Source: Physcomitrium patens
Lineage: Eukaryota > Streptophyta > Bryopsida > Funariales > Funariaceae
Length of the DNA stretch: 64,000 bases
Reading direction: 5' to 3'
Assembly: GCF_000002425.4 (NCBI RefSeq)
Contig: NC_037254.1
Location: 1,770,758 to 1,834,757 of the forward strand
Every line of letters starts with the position of its first letter. Within the stretch, counting starts at the first letter, position 1. Shown here in pieces: positions 36,511-48,959 of the stretch. The notes beneath the pieces are model-generated. The model had not been told where the DNA came from and searched no databases. It saw nothing but the letters and a program-made list of their open reading frames with translations. A program made the translations under genes and the position numbers.

Positions 36511-37060
36511 TACTGAATCAACACTAATCATGCCATGTTTAAAACAAAGCGAATGGTACTCGCTACAAGATCTGCAGTTCAACGCATCCATGAATGAACT
36601 TCACTCGTCCCAACAACAACAGCAGAAGAAGAGGAAAGAGAGTGCGGCAGTGAAGAAGAATTGCACACCCACACTTATCACGAAGCTGGTAGCGCCGCGG
36701 CGAGAAAACGAGCGAGGATGAAGAGGAAGGAGCAAGTGGGGGCATCGGATCAATGGAGCCGGCGTGACATGATCCACATCTTGCAGCAACAGGGAGCAAC
36801 AGCAGCAGCAAAGCCAGCGCGGGGCGACACCAAGCGAGCAGCGGCGTCGAAATCCACGCCCCGGGGACCGGAGCGCACGAACCTCAAAGCGCAAGCCCTC
36901 ATCAAGGGAAAGGTGTTGCGGCGAGAGAGTATAAATGGAAGGGCAGGAATCTAGGTGCCTCGTAATCGCAGTGACTGACAGAACGCTTGGAGTTCCATTC
37001 CCAGACCGGGAATCGCTAAAGCTAGACGGGGGACGGCACCATGCACCCACCCGCATGATA
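36511..37060 (+). other. GC-rich island with a small basic open frame
   Basis: An abrupt GC-rich segment. A + strand frame from ATG 36718 to a stop at 36952-36954 encodes 78 residues, strongly basic, with DQWSRRDMIHILQQQ and Ala/Lys-rich sequence. I do not recognise it. A longer antisense frame (36601-37056) is compositional. A TATAAATG sequence at 36930-36937 could be the TATA box of a transcript running right into the membrane-protein gene, in which case this island is promoter. Confidence 0.3.
36930..36937 (+). promoter_or_regulatory. Candidate TATA box
   Basis: TATAAATG in GC-rich context, about 660 bases upstream of the ATG at 37593. Its position allows a transcript with a long leader for the small membrane protein. 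This rests on the motif only. Confidence 0.35.
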
Positions 37061-37592
37061 ATAATAAATTAAAAACAGGCCCTCAGCTGCTTTGAATGTG
37101 ATTCGCAACCCCTAAAGGACTTGCCCCCACTGACAGCCCATTACTTATCATAGCTCATGTCCGCCCGTTCCAGCAACGGAAGATTATTCCTTTCCAGGCC
37201 AGAGACCCCACTTGAGAGTGTTGCGGCACTTTTCTCATGCCCTGCCGATATCTCTCAGCTCTTGCGCAGCTCATCGCTGGTTTAGGTGATGGTGGGTTGT
37301 AGATCTGTGTGTTATAAGGCCGTGATTCTAGTCGCGACTGTTGTATTGGGGTTGGATTGTGTACAGTGAGAGCTTGTTTTTGAAGGATCGCTAGACTCGA
37401 TGTGTTCGTAGACGGGTCTGATGTTGCCGTTGCTAGGCTTCAGCGTTTCAGGTTTTAGTAGAGTTTATAGTGGTCTAGGATCAGTGGTTTTGCGCGGATT
37501 TGGGCAGGAAGGACATTGAAGACGCTGAGGGAGCTGGAAATAGTTTGCATTGCAGTGGTCTCTATTTGGTTGAAGATTGCAACGTCGGCGTC

Positions 37593-37910
37593 ATGGCGAA
37601 GTTTGAGATAAGAGCGTTGGGAATCATTGTGCCATTTGCGGCAGCTTTCCTAATTGGATTTCTGTGCATCTGTAGACACAAGTTTTTTTTGTGGAGACTG
37701 AAAGGGAATAGTGACTCTGAGCAAGCGTCTGCTGCCGGAGGGCCAGCGTCGAAGCCTGAAGCAGCGAAACATAAGAAGACGGTTAGCATTGATGTTGACA
37801 AGTATGAGGCACCCTCGGACTGTGAAGCGGGCAACAGGGGCGCGGAGTCGGAGTCTGATTCTATTTTGATGGCGGACCCAGAGAAAAGTCGCAAGTCTAT
37901 CTGCGGATGA
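37593..37910 (+). CDS. Small single-pass membrane protein, unknown
   Basis: An uninterrupted frame of 105 residues begins at ATG 37593. Residues about 8-27 (ALGIIVPFAAAFLIGFLCIC) form one hydrophobic helix, followed by the positive RHKFFLWRLKGN. This predicts a short N-terminus outside or in the lumen and a cytosolic tail. The tail is Ser/Asp/Glu-rich (GNSDSEQAS, SDCEAGNRGAESESDSIL) and ends in SRKSICG. The frame is open upstream to at least 37500 without an ATG. I recognise no family. Gene-like composition, the position in an isolated GC island and the membrane-anchor pattern support a real small gene, but there are no introns or homologues to confirm it. Confidence 0.45.
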   Translation: MAKFEIRALGIIVPFAAAFLIGFLCICRHKFFLWRLKGNSDSEQASAAGGPASKPEAAKHKKTVSIDVDKYEAPSDCEAGNRGAESESDSILMADPEKSRKSICG

Positions 37911-40900
37911 TCTAGCAGGAATGCATTCTATTACATTTGGAGTCTTCAAATGTACTTCGCAATGGATTCCTGTCCGCTTGTGAAGAGAGCTTGGCGATGA
38001 CGATTACTTGAAAAACTTATTCCAACATTGGTTTTCGTATTACTACCTCTTTCAGATCAGGTCTAGATGGTTGAAAGTTACGATTCACATCCGGCTTCTC
38101 TTTCAAACAAGCTCTGCTCCCCTTGTCTTGAATCGTGTGTAGCTTCAGACCCTAAAAAGTGATCCTTTCTCATCATGTCATGATGTCTGAGGTTAGAAGA
38201 TCTTATAGTCTAGCTCTCCATCGAAACAGCGCAGCATGAAAATCCGCAGATTGAACCATTTGAAGTAGATATCTATTATTCTATTTTTTTAACAATATTT
38301 ACTCTTTTCATGAGCATCAAAGCAGTTCGAACAAAACTTCATCTTTCTTACCCAGATTGATCCTTCAGCAATGCGTATGTTCTTGATCATTCTAAACGAC
38401 TCAGTATGAGCTCCTCGTGCACAACGTGTTGAGAACACGTTCGTGTAATAGTCTATTGTTTGGTGGTGATGAAGGAGCAAAAGTTGTCGACAGATTGCAG
38501 AGATTACATTTCATATCCACTCAACTGCATGCTTTTAAAAGCATGATGAATAGTTGGAAAGCGGTTTGGGGTGCTGTTGTTATAACATTGGATGGTACAT
38601 GGAAAGTTTGATAATTTTAACACTGTGATTGATTACGACAAATGATGAAGGAATGAGTGTATGGAGAACTGCATTTTGTTTGTTTGAGATGTTCTGTGGG
38701 TCTTGTCATAGCGCAGGACAGATCCTTATTCTCATTTTTATTGGATTAGTTTCAAATCCTGGAGCGTTTTAAATAACTAAAAGCATTCTCTATGAATGAT
38801 AGATGTATAAAAATAGGGTCATCAGGAATCGTCACAAAACCAGGGCAAAACATGTAATGGACAAGCCTGCAAAAGTCGCCTTTCAAGTTGTTATTTGCTA
38901 AAATTCGCATTTGGAATATGTGGACTGATCGTGTACGTGATATGTTAAAAACAGAAAAAAAAATAAGCAATTTTAGTGTTTACCTACCAACAAACATATT
39001 TTGATCTTCTATTGGATTTGTAATTGATATTTAACTGTTCATTGATATGATGTTTATAAAAGTCTCTAGTACTTGTTAAATGACTTGGATTACTATTCCT
39101 TATGTCTTAGATTGTTAGATTTACCTTATACGGTATTTATTTCAGACTTTCCCTCCCAATTAAATAGGATGTTGTTTATAAAATATAGTATTCTTTTAAT
39201 AAAATAAAAAAGTATATACTAATTATTTTTTTAAGAATTAAATTTGCAGTATTTTTAAATTACATAAATAGCAGTTGGATTACATACAAGCTAAGCATTA
39301 TAACCATATATATATATATATATATATATGTAATTATGTAATTTAAGGAAAAATAATTTATGTAATTATGTAATTATGTAATTTAAGAAAAATCTTTAAA
39401 AATATTTATGACAAAAAGTCAACTATAATTAGAAAATCCTAAAATATTTTTTTAATCTTTTTATAAATTTAAAAATTATCTAATTTATAATAATTTAATT
39501 TTTTTTCTTTTGTATTCAAATATTGTTGTTTAAAATATTATTTTTTAGAAATTATAAGTTGAATGTATATAAAATACATTTTTGTATCTTCTAATCTTGT
39601 AAGATAATTCTACATTTATAAGTTTTTTTGATATATAACAAACATATTAGTTTGTATTTTATAAATAGATAAGAATGTTATCCAACTAATACAATACAAT
39701 AAATCCAAAATAAAAAATTAATTAAAGACATAATGAAATTAAATTCTAAAAAATCTCTATAATTGTGTATAATTTTTCTATTAAAAAGATTTTATAAATG
39801 GCATCTCTAAAAGACAATGATTGCTTATATATAATTTCGATGTACATTAATTTAAAAAAATTATAATATAAATATTTTTTATTATATTTATCAAATATTT
39901 AATTATTAAAATAAAATAGGTAAAGATAATAAGAAAAGAAAATATAATATGTATATGATTATTATGTTTTAAACAAACCTGTATTATAAAGTATGAAGAA
40001 GGTGTCAACAACAAGAATTTAGAGAATGTAAATAAATAATCAAAATATATATCAAAGAGAAATGGCAAAAGAAGGGAAAAAAATGTATATTTAAGAAGAA
40101 ATTGGAATAGCCATTGCCAAAGATAAGAAGACTAAAAAATCTTTAAAATAGACTAAAAGCAAAATAAAAATAAAAAATAAAAAATAAAAACATTGACAAG
40201 AGAGAAAAAGCTCTTACTCTTGCTCCTACATACACTTTCTAATTAAGAAACTACTTAGAAATACCTTATAGGCCACATGATATGTGTTCAATTTGCATGA
40301 CATATATCTAACTTGTAGAACAAGTTTTTGACATGTGTACTACAAGGCCAACTTGTAATACAAGTGGCAAATATATGTGACATGTAGCTAACTTATTGGC
40401 TAAGTTATTAATCTATCAATTATCTATTAACATTAATAAAGTCTAATCCGAATTGACAAATCTTCTAAGAAACTTTCTAATAAGATATTAACTTTTTCTT
40501 CTCAATTCTACTCATTTCTACTTATCAAAGTAAATACACTAATAATTATAGATGTTTGTGATAAAATATTTAGAAGAAACTAAAATATCTTAAAAAATAA
40601 TGATTTATGAGACCTATAATGTATAGTCCCCAATATAGGCAAATAAAAAAATTCTAATAAATTATCTAGATTTGTGATTATATTTATTTTTAGTTGTATT
40701 ATTTATTGTAAATAATTTTAATTAATATGCTTAGATTTTCTATATTATAGATGTAAATTGTCTTACTAATGCTAAAAAATTTCTTATATTGTAAAAGAAA
40801 ATTATATTGTATTCCATTATTTTACAAGTTCTTTATTTTATATTAAGTATATTTATAGATATTATAGTAATTACTACAAAATGATATAAAAAATAATCAT

Positions 40901-41526
40901 TTAATTTTTTATATAGAAAGGTCAAATAATAAATTACTTTACTCTACAATAAAGGTTTTTTTTGGTTTTACTAAATTTTTAGTGATAAAATAATATTAAA
41001 AAAATCTATATATTATATTATAGTTATAATAAAAAATAAAAATAAAAATAAAAACTTATTGATAATTAAAAAAATATTATGCTTATTATTGATTAATAGC
41101 TATTAAAATTTAATAACACACATAGATTTCAGAAAAATTCGAATCTTATAGATTTTTATATAAATCAGATTTTACTTTTTGTACTTAAATTATAATTTTA
41201 TTAGTAGTATATCCAAGTTATTTAATGTTGGATCTTATTACTCTATCTTTTACATGTATTAAGAAGGTCTATTTTATTTAAAGTTATTAAGATATTAAAA
41301 TAGAGTAGATTTGCCAAATAATACCATAATAAACTTTGTTAAATATATTAAAATTTTATAACTTTGTGATTGGAATTTAATGATAAGTTGCATGTGGTTG
41401 ATGTTTAGTTAGAATTTATACTGAATAAATTCAAAATTTTGAAAAAATAAAAATAAAAATACAAAGCTTTTTTTCAATAAAAATAATAATTTTTTATGTT
41501 GTTTTGCAAGAAGAAGAAGAAGAAGG

Positions 41527-41557
<31 letters not shown>

Positions 41558-42100
41558 ATTGTACACTTGTTGCAATTCTGTCATCTCTGTAACTTCATAA
41601 TAAATTATTCTTAATGTTAGTTTTATTTTGTTTGTAATAAAGACACAGTAAGTATTATTATTTTTAAATGTTTTTAAAATTATATTGTTATGTTTAACAT
41701 GCTATGCTAATACTTCTATAGATGTAAGAAATTTATTGTATTAAATAGTTTACATAAAATTTTAAATTTAAAGAAAATTAAATTTAAGTATAACATAAAG
41801 ATGGTATCAATCTAGAAAAACTTAATATTCTACATTTAAATTTCTTTGATGCTTTTAAAATAAAGAAGTAGTCCACTTATATTACAAAAGATCAAATTTA
41901 ATTATCATGTTAATAAATCTTGTTGAATTATCAAGGACATTAGTTTAGATATATTTTTCAAACAAAACCTAAAATATATATAATTAAAAATAGAAAAATA
42001 GTATACAGATAATTCCTGAAATAATCATTATTGAGTACAAAGAGATTAAAGTATTGAATCAAAACCAAATTGCAAAGAAAACCTTAATAAAACTAATGAT
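37911..42100. other. 3' flank then AT-rich desert
   Basis: Moderate composition to about 39000 without a recognisable gene, then very AT-rich decayed DNA with (TA)n at about 39307-39331, short direct repeats near 39360-39385 and an A run at about 41528-41554. An LTR-like remnant at 40185-40470 is listed separately. Confidence 0.6.
40185..40470 (-). mobile_element. LTR-like remnant, copy B
   Basis: The reverse complement matches copy A at 33650-33935 through several landmarks: CCACTTGTATTACAAGTTGG, ACACATGT, AACTTG, AAGTTAGATATATGTC and GAGCAAGAGTAAGAGCT. The two copies lie about 6.5 kb apart in opposite orientation, so they are not the two LTRs of one element. Confidence 0.55.
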
Positions 42101-43640
42101 AGCCTCAAACTATTTGGCAGAGTGGGATTGATCTGCTGGGCCAGTGCATGCAATGCCTAATGAACTCAAACACACAGGAATCTAAAATCGACAAGGCTAG
42201 TTTTGAATATTAGAATGCCAAAACTCCACCTCCTAATTGGAGTCGAAATTAGGGTTTGGTGTTCAGGGAGTGTGAGCTCTTTTACTATCGACAAACTGCA
42301 ACTGTAGACTATGGAGTTCAACGCAGCCAAAAGTATGGTCATTCTTAATTTGGTCACATGTATCACCAAGGTGAGAGATCCCCTTTGTTCATACTTCTCT
42401 ACTCCCCCTACAAACAACAACAAAAATTGCCCATGCGTTGTTTTAAGCATGCAGACCGAACGAATTCCTATTCATTGCTTTAGGTCATTGTTTAGAGCGA
42501 GTTAGCAAGCACCCAAAACATTTTGTAGGATATTCCACAGGCGCTCAAGTCATTTCGGTTGTGGAAAATATGTTGGGTAGTGAGGCACTATGCTAAATGA
42601 GTTCTTTAACTCAACCAAGCCTACTTTCTCCATTGCAAATGTGGAAGTTTGGTCAATCATTTACAGGCTTCGCGAGAGAACAAGTCCACTTCAACAGATA
42701 ATGTAACTTCTCTCCAAGAAGCCCTGAATGGCACAACAAACGTCTATTATGAATGTGTTTGTTCGGTTTCGCAATCGTCTTGAATTTGATCTAATATTGT
42801 GCATTGTCAAAAGTTTTACTTGATTCTTATCCTATTTCATTTCTGAAGAACTTGAAAAGACTTAACATGGTGCCATCTCTTTAGTACTGATCTAGAAGAT
42901 ACTAGCAATTGCAGGCCTGAAGATGGACAGTAGTAGTTAAATACAGTTAATACTGTAGGCAAAGTGCGACAGTATCAGTTAAATATAGCACCAACAACAT
43001 GAAGTCAAGTGTCAAAGTCTGAAACGCTTACAAGGAAAGTGGTCTGTGCTATTCCTGCTCAGATTCTGTTCCAGGCGTCATCAGTCCACAGGGATGAGCT
43101 CTGTGAAGACAACTGCGCAACACAGTCATCACAAAATAGTTTATTTGAAAATGTTGTTAATCAACAAACTTGAATAATGTTTGAACAAAACATCAAAATT
43201 CTAGCAATTTGGAATTATAGAACTAATAGACCAGTTGCACCCAGTACCACCCTTCGTGATGTCTTGTGCAAAGTAAAGACTAATTGTGACACAATGAACA
43301 AAAACGGGTGTTCATTGAATAAATGAGATAATTTATTGTTATTTTATGATTTTTAATTTTTAATTTTCCTTTTCGTATCTCCTGCAATCTCCTAAAAGCC
43401 ATCACTGGAGACATGGAAACCAGAGTGAGTGCAATCACCCACATCACAACTCTTATCTTATCTTGCATTGCCTCATAAACACAACTCAAGCATCCCACAA
43501 CAAAGCTTTGATTCGGTGTCTGCACCTCTGCAAATATGATATCGTAGAGTACATCAAATTGAACCCCAGTTCTTCGTCGATTGATGATGAAGTAGAATGC
43601 ACAATCTTAAGTTCCATTAGAATACAAGAAGACGAAATAT
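42101..43640. other. Low-copy-looking island, unassigned
   Basis: About 1.5 kb of moderate composition inside the AT desert. Open frames exist on both strands. On - at 43280-43525 there is a hydrophobic stretch RVVMWVIALTLVSMSPVMAF, and a - strand frame near 42560-42665 starts MIDQTSTFAMEKVGLVELKN. No family could be named and no splice-consistent model was found. It may be a gene fragment moved by an element, a decayed gene, or an unrecognised non-coding gene. Confidence 0.3.
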
Positions 43641-46100
43641 AATTTTAGGACTTTTACATTTTAAATTATCCAACTTTTACAATGGTTATTATCCAAAAGA
43701 TTCTGGATTTAAATTCTATAATCTTTACAAAGACTTTTTGCAAGATAATTTATTATCAATCTAATAATCTAATATGATTACAAACAAAATAGTTAGAATA
43801 TATAGTTGTCAGTGACATAAATTTATACAAACTTCTAAAAAAATAATATACTTATGTAAAATTAAAAAAGAAGAAAGAGAATTAAGAATAAGTATATTCA
43901 TAAAATAAAAAGATAGTATAATAATCATTCTAACTTACAAAGAATCAAAAAAATCTTCAATTAAAAAATATTAATTTAAGATAAAAATAAAAAATAAGAA
44001 TTAATAATGTTATAATTAACAACAACTTTAATTATATATATATATATATATATAAGATAAGGCTGAAATTAAGATTGTGTAATGGTATCTTACTTGGGTT
44101 GTATTTGTACTAGTCTATGGCAATCAAATAAAAGGTATAATGGTACTAACATAATTATAAAAGATTCTAAATAATTCAATATGAGAGAAGAGGAAGAAAA
44201 CTTAAAACCTTATATACAAAAAGTTCTTATGGTGAGAGAAAGACTTCTATCTAATTGACAAATATATTATCTCTATTAAAACAACCAAACTATACATATA
44301 AAGGTTGTAAAGATTCAAACATGCCTACAACCAAGCAACGAACTACTTCATGTCTTATACAAAAGCATACTAAGAATTTAACTTAACAGCCACAGATGAA
44401 CATTTTTAGACATGTATATTAGATTGGCACTTGGGAAGAATATTACTTCAAATAAACTATCATAGGTCACAACTTAACAATTTCATTAGACTTTATTATT
44501 CAAATAAAGACTTGCTCCTAGATTATATTTTTTAATTATAGATTATAATCTAGCAACTTCAACATCGATATTGACACTTAATTCATTGTACTTGGCCCCT
44601 CAAAATTAAAATGTAAATTGTTGGAAAGCATATAAGACTCATTAAGTTTAACAACAAATTTTCTTCACTCAAAATTTCAATTCTTTTGTCTATAATGCCT
44701 TAAATTTGGAAGGAATACAATGCTCTCTTGAATTGGTAAGAGTAGTCACCAAAATAAAGATTGTAAATAAGTTAATAGAAGATACTAATTTTTTCTTTGT
44801 CATAACTATCAACTAAGCATTTAACACCTATTCTTACTATTATAATAAAAAAAGTTAATATTATGGCTTATACTTCCAAAATAGACAGGCAATTCTTCCA
44901 AAAACGTCATATGCCTAAGAATCTTGCATCAACAAAATAGTGTGACATACTAGAAGAAAACTATAAATTTAAGTGAAAAAAAGTTTGGTTTGATTTAGGA
45001 TCCAAGCAAGAAGCCATGCTAATATTATTGATTTATCATAGTGGCCTTGCAGTCAATATTTAAAGAATAGAAGCAAGCAAAGGTGCTCCTATACTCTTCT
45101 AAGTTTGCAACCTAAATCTTCTAGAAATACAGTTGCACATATTTTAGAAATATCTTTATGCAAGAAAAACTTGGAATTGAATCTCTCAAATTTAAAAGAT
45201 TAAAAGCCACATTGTCTCTTCTATATGATATATGGCTTTGGACAATAAGGAGGCAAAAAAACTACTTATCTTTTAATATTAAAATATAGAATAATTAAAG
45301 AATATGCTTTAAAATTTGGTCAAACCTCTTAAACTATAGTAGAATGAAATAGAAACTCATAAAAAATAAACTAAACAAACAAGCAGATAATAGCAAAGCC
45401 ATGCTCCGCAACTTGGATAGAACTAAAATAGTTAAGAAAATGATTGGTACTACACAATTAAAAACAATTGTGTAAAATTTAAAATTTGCTTATAATGATA
45501 TTATTATACATGCTAGAAATAATACGAACTTCTAAAAACATATAAATGACTATTAAAAGCTTTTCTTTATTTACAATTTAATTCATTGGGATTTAGATCC
45601 TTGAAAGCCTTGTACTTAATACACAAATCAATGCATTGAATGTACCTTGATTGTATGAAAAAGGAAAGTGATTATAATAATAATAATAATAATAATATTT
45701 ATATTTTTGAGATATGTCATAGATATGTAGAATGAAAACTTAATGAATATTCCTATAAAAAATCTCTCCATTTTGTAGAATCTCTTCATTTCCTATGATT
45801 TACATTAACGTATACATATATGTAGTTGTTATTTTTTCTAATATAATACAAATAAACAAATGTACATACAAAGGTTATTAGATTTTTAAATCACACTGGC
45901 TAATTTGATTTCATCATACTTGTCTATATATATATATATATATATATATTTATACATAATCTTATTTTTGACAATCCTTAAATGACAATTTCTTCAATAC
46001 TTGGTTTTTTTTGTCATTTACAAACCAAATTAATAATCAATTTAGAGAAAGTATTTTGAAATCTATTTTTTTCAATGTTTTAGACATCTAATATTGGATT
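43641..46100. other. AT-rich decayed DNA
   Basis: No gene. (AT)n at about 44034-44055, (ATA)n at about 45676-45697 and (TA)n at about 45926-45950. Patches of moderate composition at 44300-45300 may be the leader of the retroelement whose gag relic follows. Confidence 0.55.
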
Positions 46101-46106
46101 GATGGC

Positions 46107-46790
46107 ATGAATAAGGTGAATGAAAGTTTGAGAGAACAATTAAAAAATATAAAAGTAAAATTAGAAGGATATGTTGATTCTTTTTATGGAAGGATGAAAG
46201 ATCTCTTAATGAGATCAACTAATCATAATATACATGACTCATTTTTAACAAATATTTTTATTGGTGGATTACATCTATCAGAAGTGAAAAGAAAGAAGAC
46301 CTTAAGATTTGGTAAGTATATATCAAACTACTAAGTCATGAAAGAAAGCTTGAGTAAATGAAGATTATACACTATATGTAGAACCATCTACATTTCCCAG
46401 TATGAAACTTCAAACTTGAATTACTTTGGCACCAAATCAAGATTTTAGATGACCAATTGTAGAATCTATTAATAATTCTTAAATAATTACAATTGAAGTA
46501 GCTCCATCAGTAAATAAAACTAAAGAGATGGTATTAAATTTAGCTAATAATTTATGAAGTTAAAAATAAATATGGTTGCTAATAAAAATAAAAGACCACC
46601 ACTTATAAATACTAGATCTAATGTTTGGTGTATTAATTGTACAGGACATGGCCTTCGGATTAATAAATGTCCTTCACCACCAAATCAAGATTTTAGATGT
46701 ATTTATTGTAGAGAAAGATATGATGTTGAACAATGTTAGAAGTTACATGGTAGAAATATAAATCAAATAAATAATGGCATTAGACCATGG
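46107..46790 (+). pseudogene. Retrotransposon gag relic with zinc knuckles
   Basis: A + strand frame from 46107 contains LKNIKVKLEGYVDSFYGRMK and LTNIFIGGLHLSEVKRK, the style of a plant retroelement capsid (short helices, then FIxGL). After several stops, a further segment at about 46554-46790 contains VWCINCTGHGLRINKCP and FRCIYCRERYDVEQC. These are two CCHC-like knuckles (Cx2Cx3GHx4C, the second degraded) of a nucleocapsid. The pieces are in the order expected of gag. No protease or polymerase follows, because low-copy DNA begins near 46860, so the element is truncated. Confidence 0.65.
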
Positions 46791-46859
46791 ATTAATAATC
46801 CAAATAAAAAACCATTCATCAAGCCAAATACAAGCCACCTTATAAAACTCTGGCTCAAT

Positions 46860-47144
46860 AGGGTAGTGTAGTGCCTTGATTAAACACCAACTGGAATAGT
46901 TGTTCATATTTAGATCCTTAAGCCCTGAATTTGAGCGTGCATCACTTGGATCTATGCTTCCTCAATCACTCACCAAACACTTTAGCGCACTTCCCTTCTA
47001 TACAAAAGAACATAGATTTACTTTCTTCTTCTGTTCATGATCACAAGGAGGCTGGGATGGAATTCAAGCTGAATGCCCTTCTCTTCCGAAACGAGTTGCA
47101 AGATCGGAGGTCTACAATGCTTTTTATTGGGTACTGAGGCCAGC
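46860..47144. other. Probable 3' UTR/flank of RPB11
   Basis: Moderate composition just downstream (on the - strand) of the RPB11 stop. No coding signal was accepted here. Confidence 0.45.
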
Positions 47145-48288
47145 CTAGTAATAATCTGCCTGTTTCTGACTTGTTTCATGCTGCAAACAAAAACAGTTTA
47201 AGGAGGCAATGGTTACGTAACCAACGACTTAACACCAGCCACGTACAACTTTAGACCTTACATATGTCTTAATCTTCAAATTCAGTCTCTAACTACTTCT
47301 GGCTCTGCTACAGCTTCAGTTGTTGCAACTACAAAAAATCAAACTAGAAAAACTAGCAATAGTACCTCGAAGACAGCTTTGAGATGATCTAGCTCCTTAA
47401 TCAAATCAGTGATGGCCAAGTTGTACGCCTGCATCGGAGACGATTGACTAGTGGTTTGAATCTGTGGTGATTTGTCACCAAAACAATCCGATTAGATACT
47501 CATGGGAAAAACTCCACTACATCGTAAAAACTAACCGGGGTTGATAGCTGAAATGCTAACTTGGAAAGAACACACATAGAATTTGTGGCAAACCTGAGGA
47601 CAGTCGAGGGGCACTCCCTAGCATGGGATAATTGAACAATCGGACGAAGAAGCATAGATGTATCCAGAGACGGAAGTTAGCTCCAAATGGCATAAAAGAC
47701 GGTGAGAGAGGAGTCTAACCTTAACCACAAGCCTGTATTGGAGTGGATGTGGTAGCCTGTAACCAGCAAACAACACACTTGGGTCGCGGTGCAGCTGCCT
47801 GCTCTCGCACCAAAATAAGAAAATAAGCGATTGCCACCCGAATCAAGAGCCAAAAAAAAAAAAAAAAAAAAAAAGAAAAGAAACCCATGTCAAATTAGGT
47901 GATGGAAATGCGGCATAATATAGCTATCAAAACCTGCCAACCTACCGTCTGCAAAACCCAGAATCATAAACTCTAATCAACCACAATCACCCTAAATTGC
48001 TGATCACTCATTCAAGCTAGAATCAGTTACGAACATGCGAATGACGTTTCCGACGGTGTGATCCTCTCGCTCCACAGTGAATGTGGCAGCGTTCATAACC
48101 TTCATATCCCTCTCATATGCCACTCTGAACAAACCCACAATCCCCAGTGTAAGTTCAAAATGTGAGCTAGCTGTATGCAGCCATAATCACAAGCAAAGGG
48201 AGCTCAAACAATAGCAGACGTACTTTTAGACGTACTTTTTCATGCCCTCTGGCACCACAAACCGCTCATATCGATCGGGGGCATTCAT
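47145..48288 (-). CDS. NRPB11: DNA-directed RNA polymerase II subunit RPB11
   Basis: Five exons on the - strand join in phase, in order of translation: 48288-48236, 48124-48035, 47798-47720, 47461-47366 and 47180-47145. They give 117 residues, the normal length for RPB11. The start [18 protein letters not shown] is the plant RPB11 signature. It is followed by [17 protein letters not shown], the alpha-like motif that pairs with RPB3. Then come [20 protein letters not shown] and [19 protein letters not shown], and a C-terminal helix [14 protein letters not shown]11 and RPB3 form the heterodimer that nucleates assembly of RNA polymerase II in the nucleus. The last exon codes only [11 protein letters not shown] and is the least certain. 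Exon 1 ends at one of two tandem GTACGTC donors. The gene is divergent from the SPX gene, with about 1.05 kb between the start codons. Confidence 0.93.
47852..47874. repeat. Poly(A) run in RPB11 intron 2
   Basis: More than 20 A on the + strand, hence poly(T) in the transcribed direction, between RPB11 exons 2 and 3. It is placed as a polypyrimidine stretch upstream of the acceptor. Confidence 0.9.
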
Positions 48289-48959
48289 GGTGACGACGCG
48301 GGATTGGATACAGGGCAAAAATACTAAAATCCACTAAAAAAACCCAAAGCTCTGAGGCGCAAACGGAGCTCAGAATCACGATCCCTCGCACCTGCAACAG
48401 CGACAACAGCATGAACGTTAACGAGCTTCAGACAAGACTAGCTGATTTGCCGAAGCATCGAGACCTGTGGATGAAACCCTAACTCGACGCCTTTCATCTT
48501 ACAAATGATCCTTACTTTCATCCTTGCGGATGATTCGCGGATTTTCTGCTCTGATATGACTACAAAATTTACTGATATAAATTATAGTTCTTAAACATCC
48601 ACATCAAGTGTTGTATTAAATTCACAAAATCTATACATTCTCTAAAATCTTTGAAAATTCATAGAACATATTTATAAGTAAGAAACTACTGGGTTACAAA
48701 AATAAATCATAAAAGGAAAGAGAAGAAGAAAAAATCAAAACATAGTACTCATCTATGACACATTTTATCTATCATCACCTTACCCAATTATAATTCATAT
48801 TCTGATGAAAACAAAAATCCCTTGTTCCTCGACAGTGTGAAACCACACTGATAAAAGCAACATTCGCGCTAGTGTGAAAACAACTCAATAAGAAACACTT
48901 GGAGGGAGGCGTGATAGCGCCATGAGAGTAAGGGGTCGCAGAGCTGCACCATACACCCG

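Noticed and set aside
36601-37056. 151-codon Cys/Ser/Arg-rich - strand frame
   Set aside because: Its Cys runs are the complement of CAA/CAG-type repeats on the + strand, so it is compositional.
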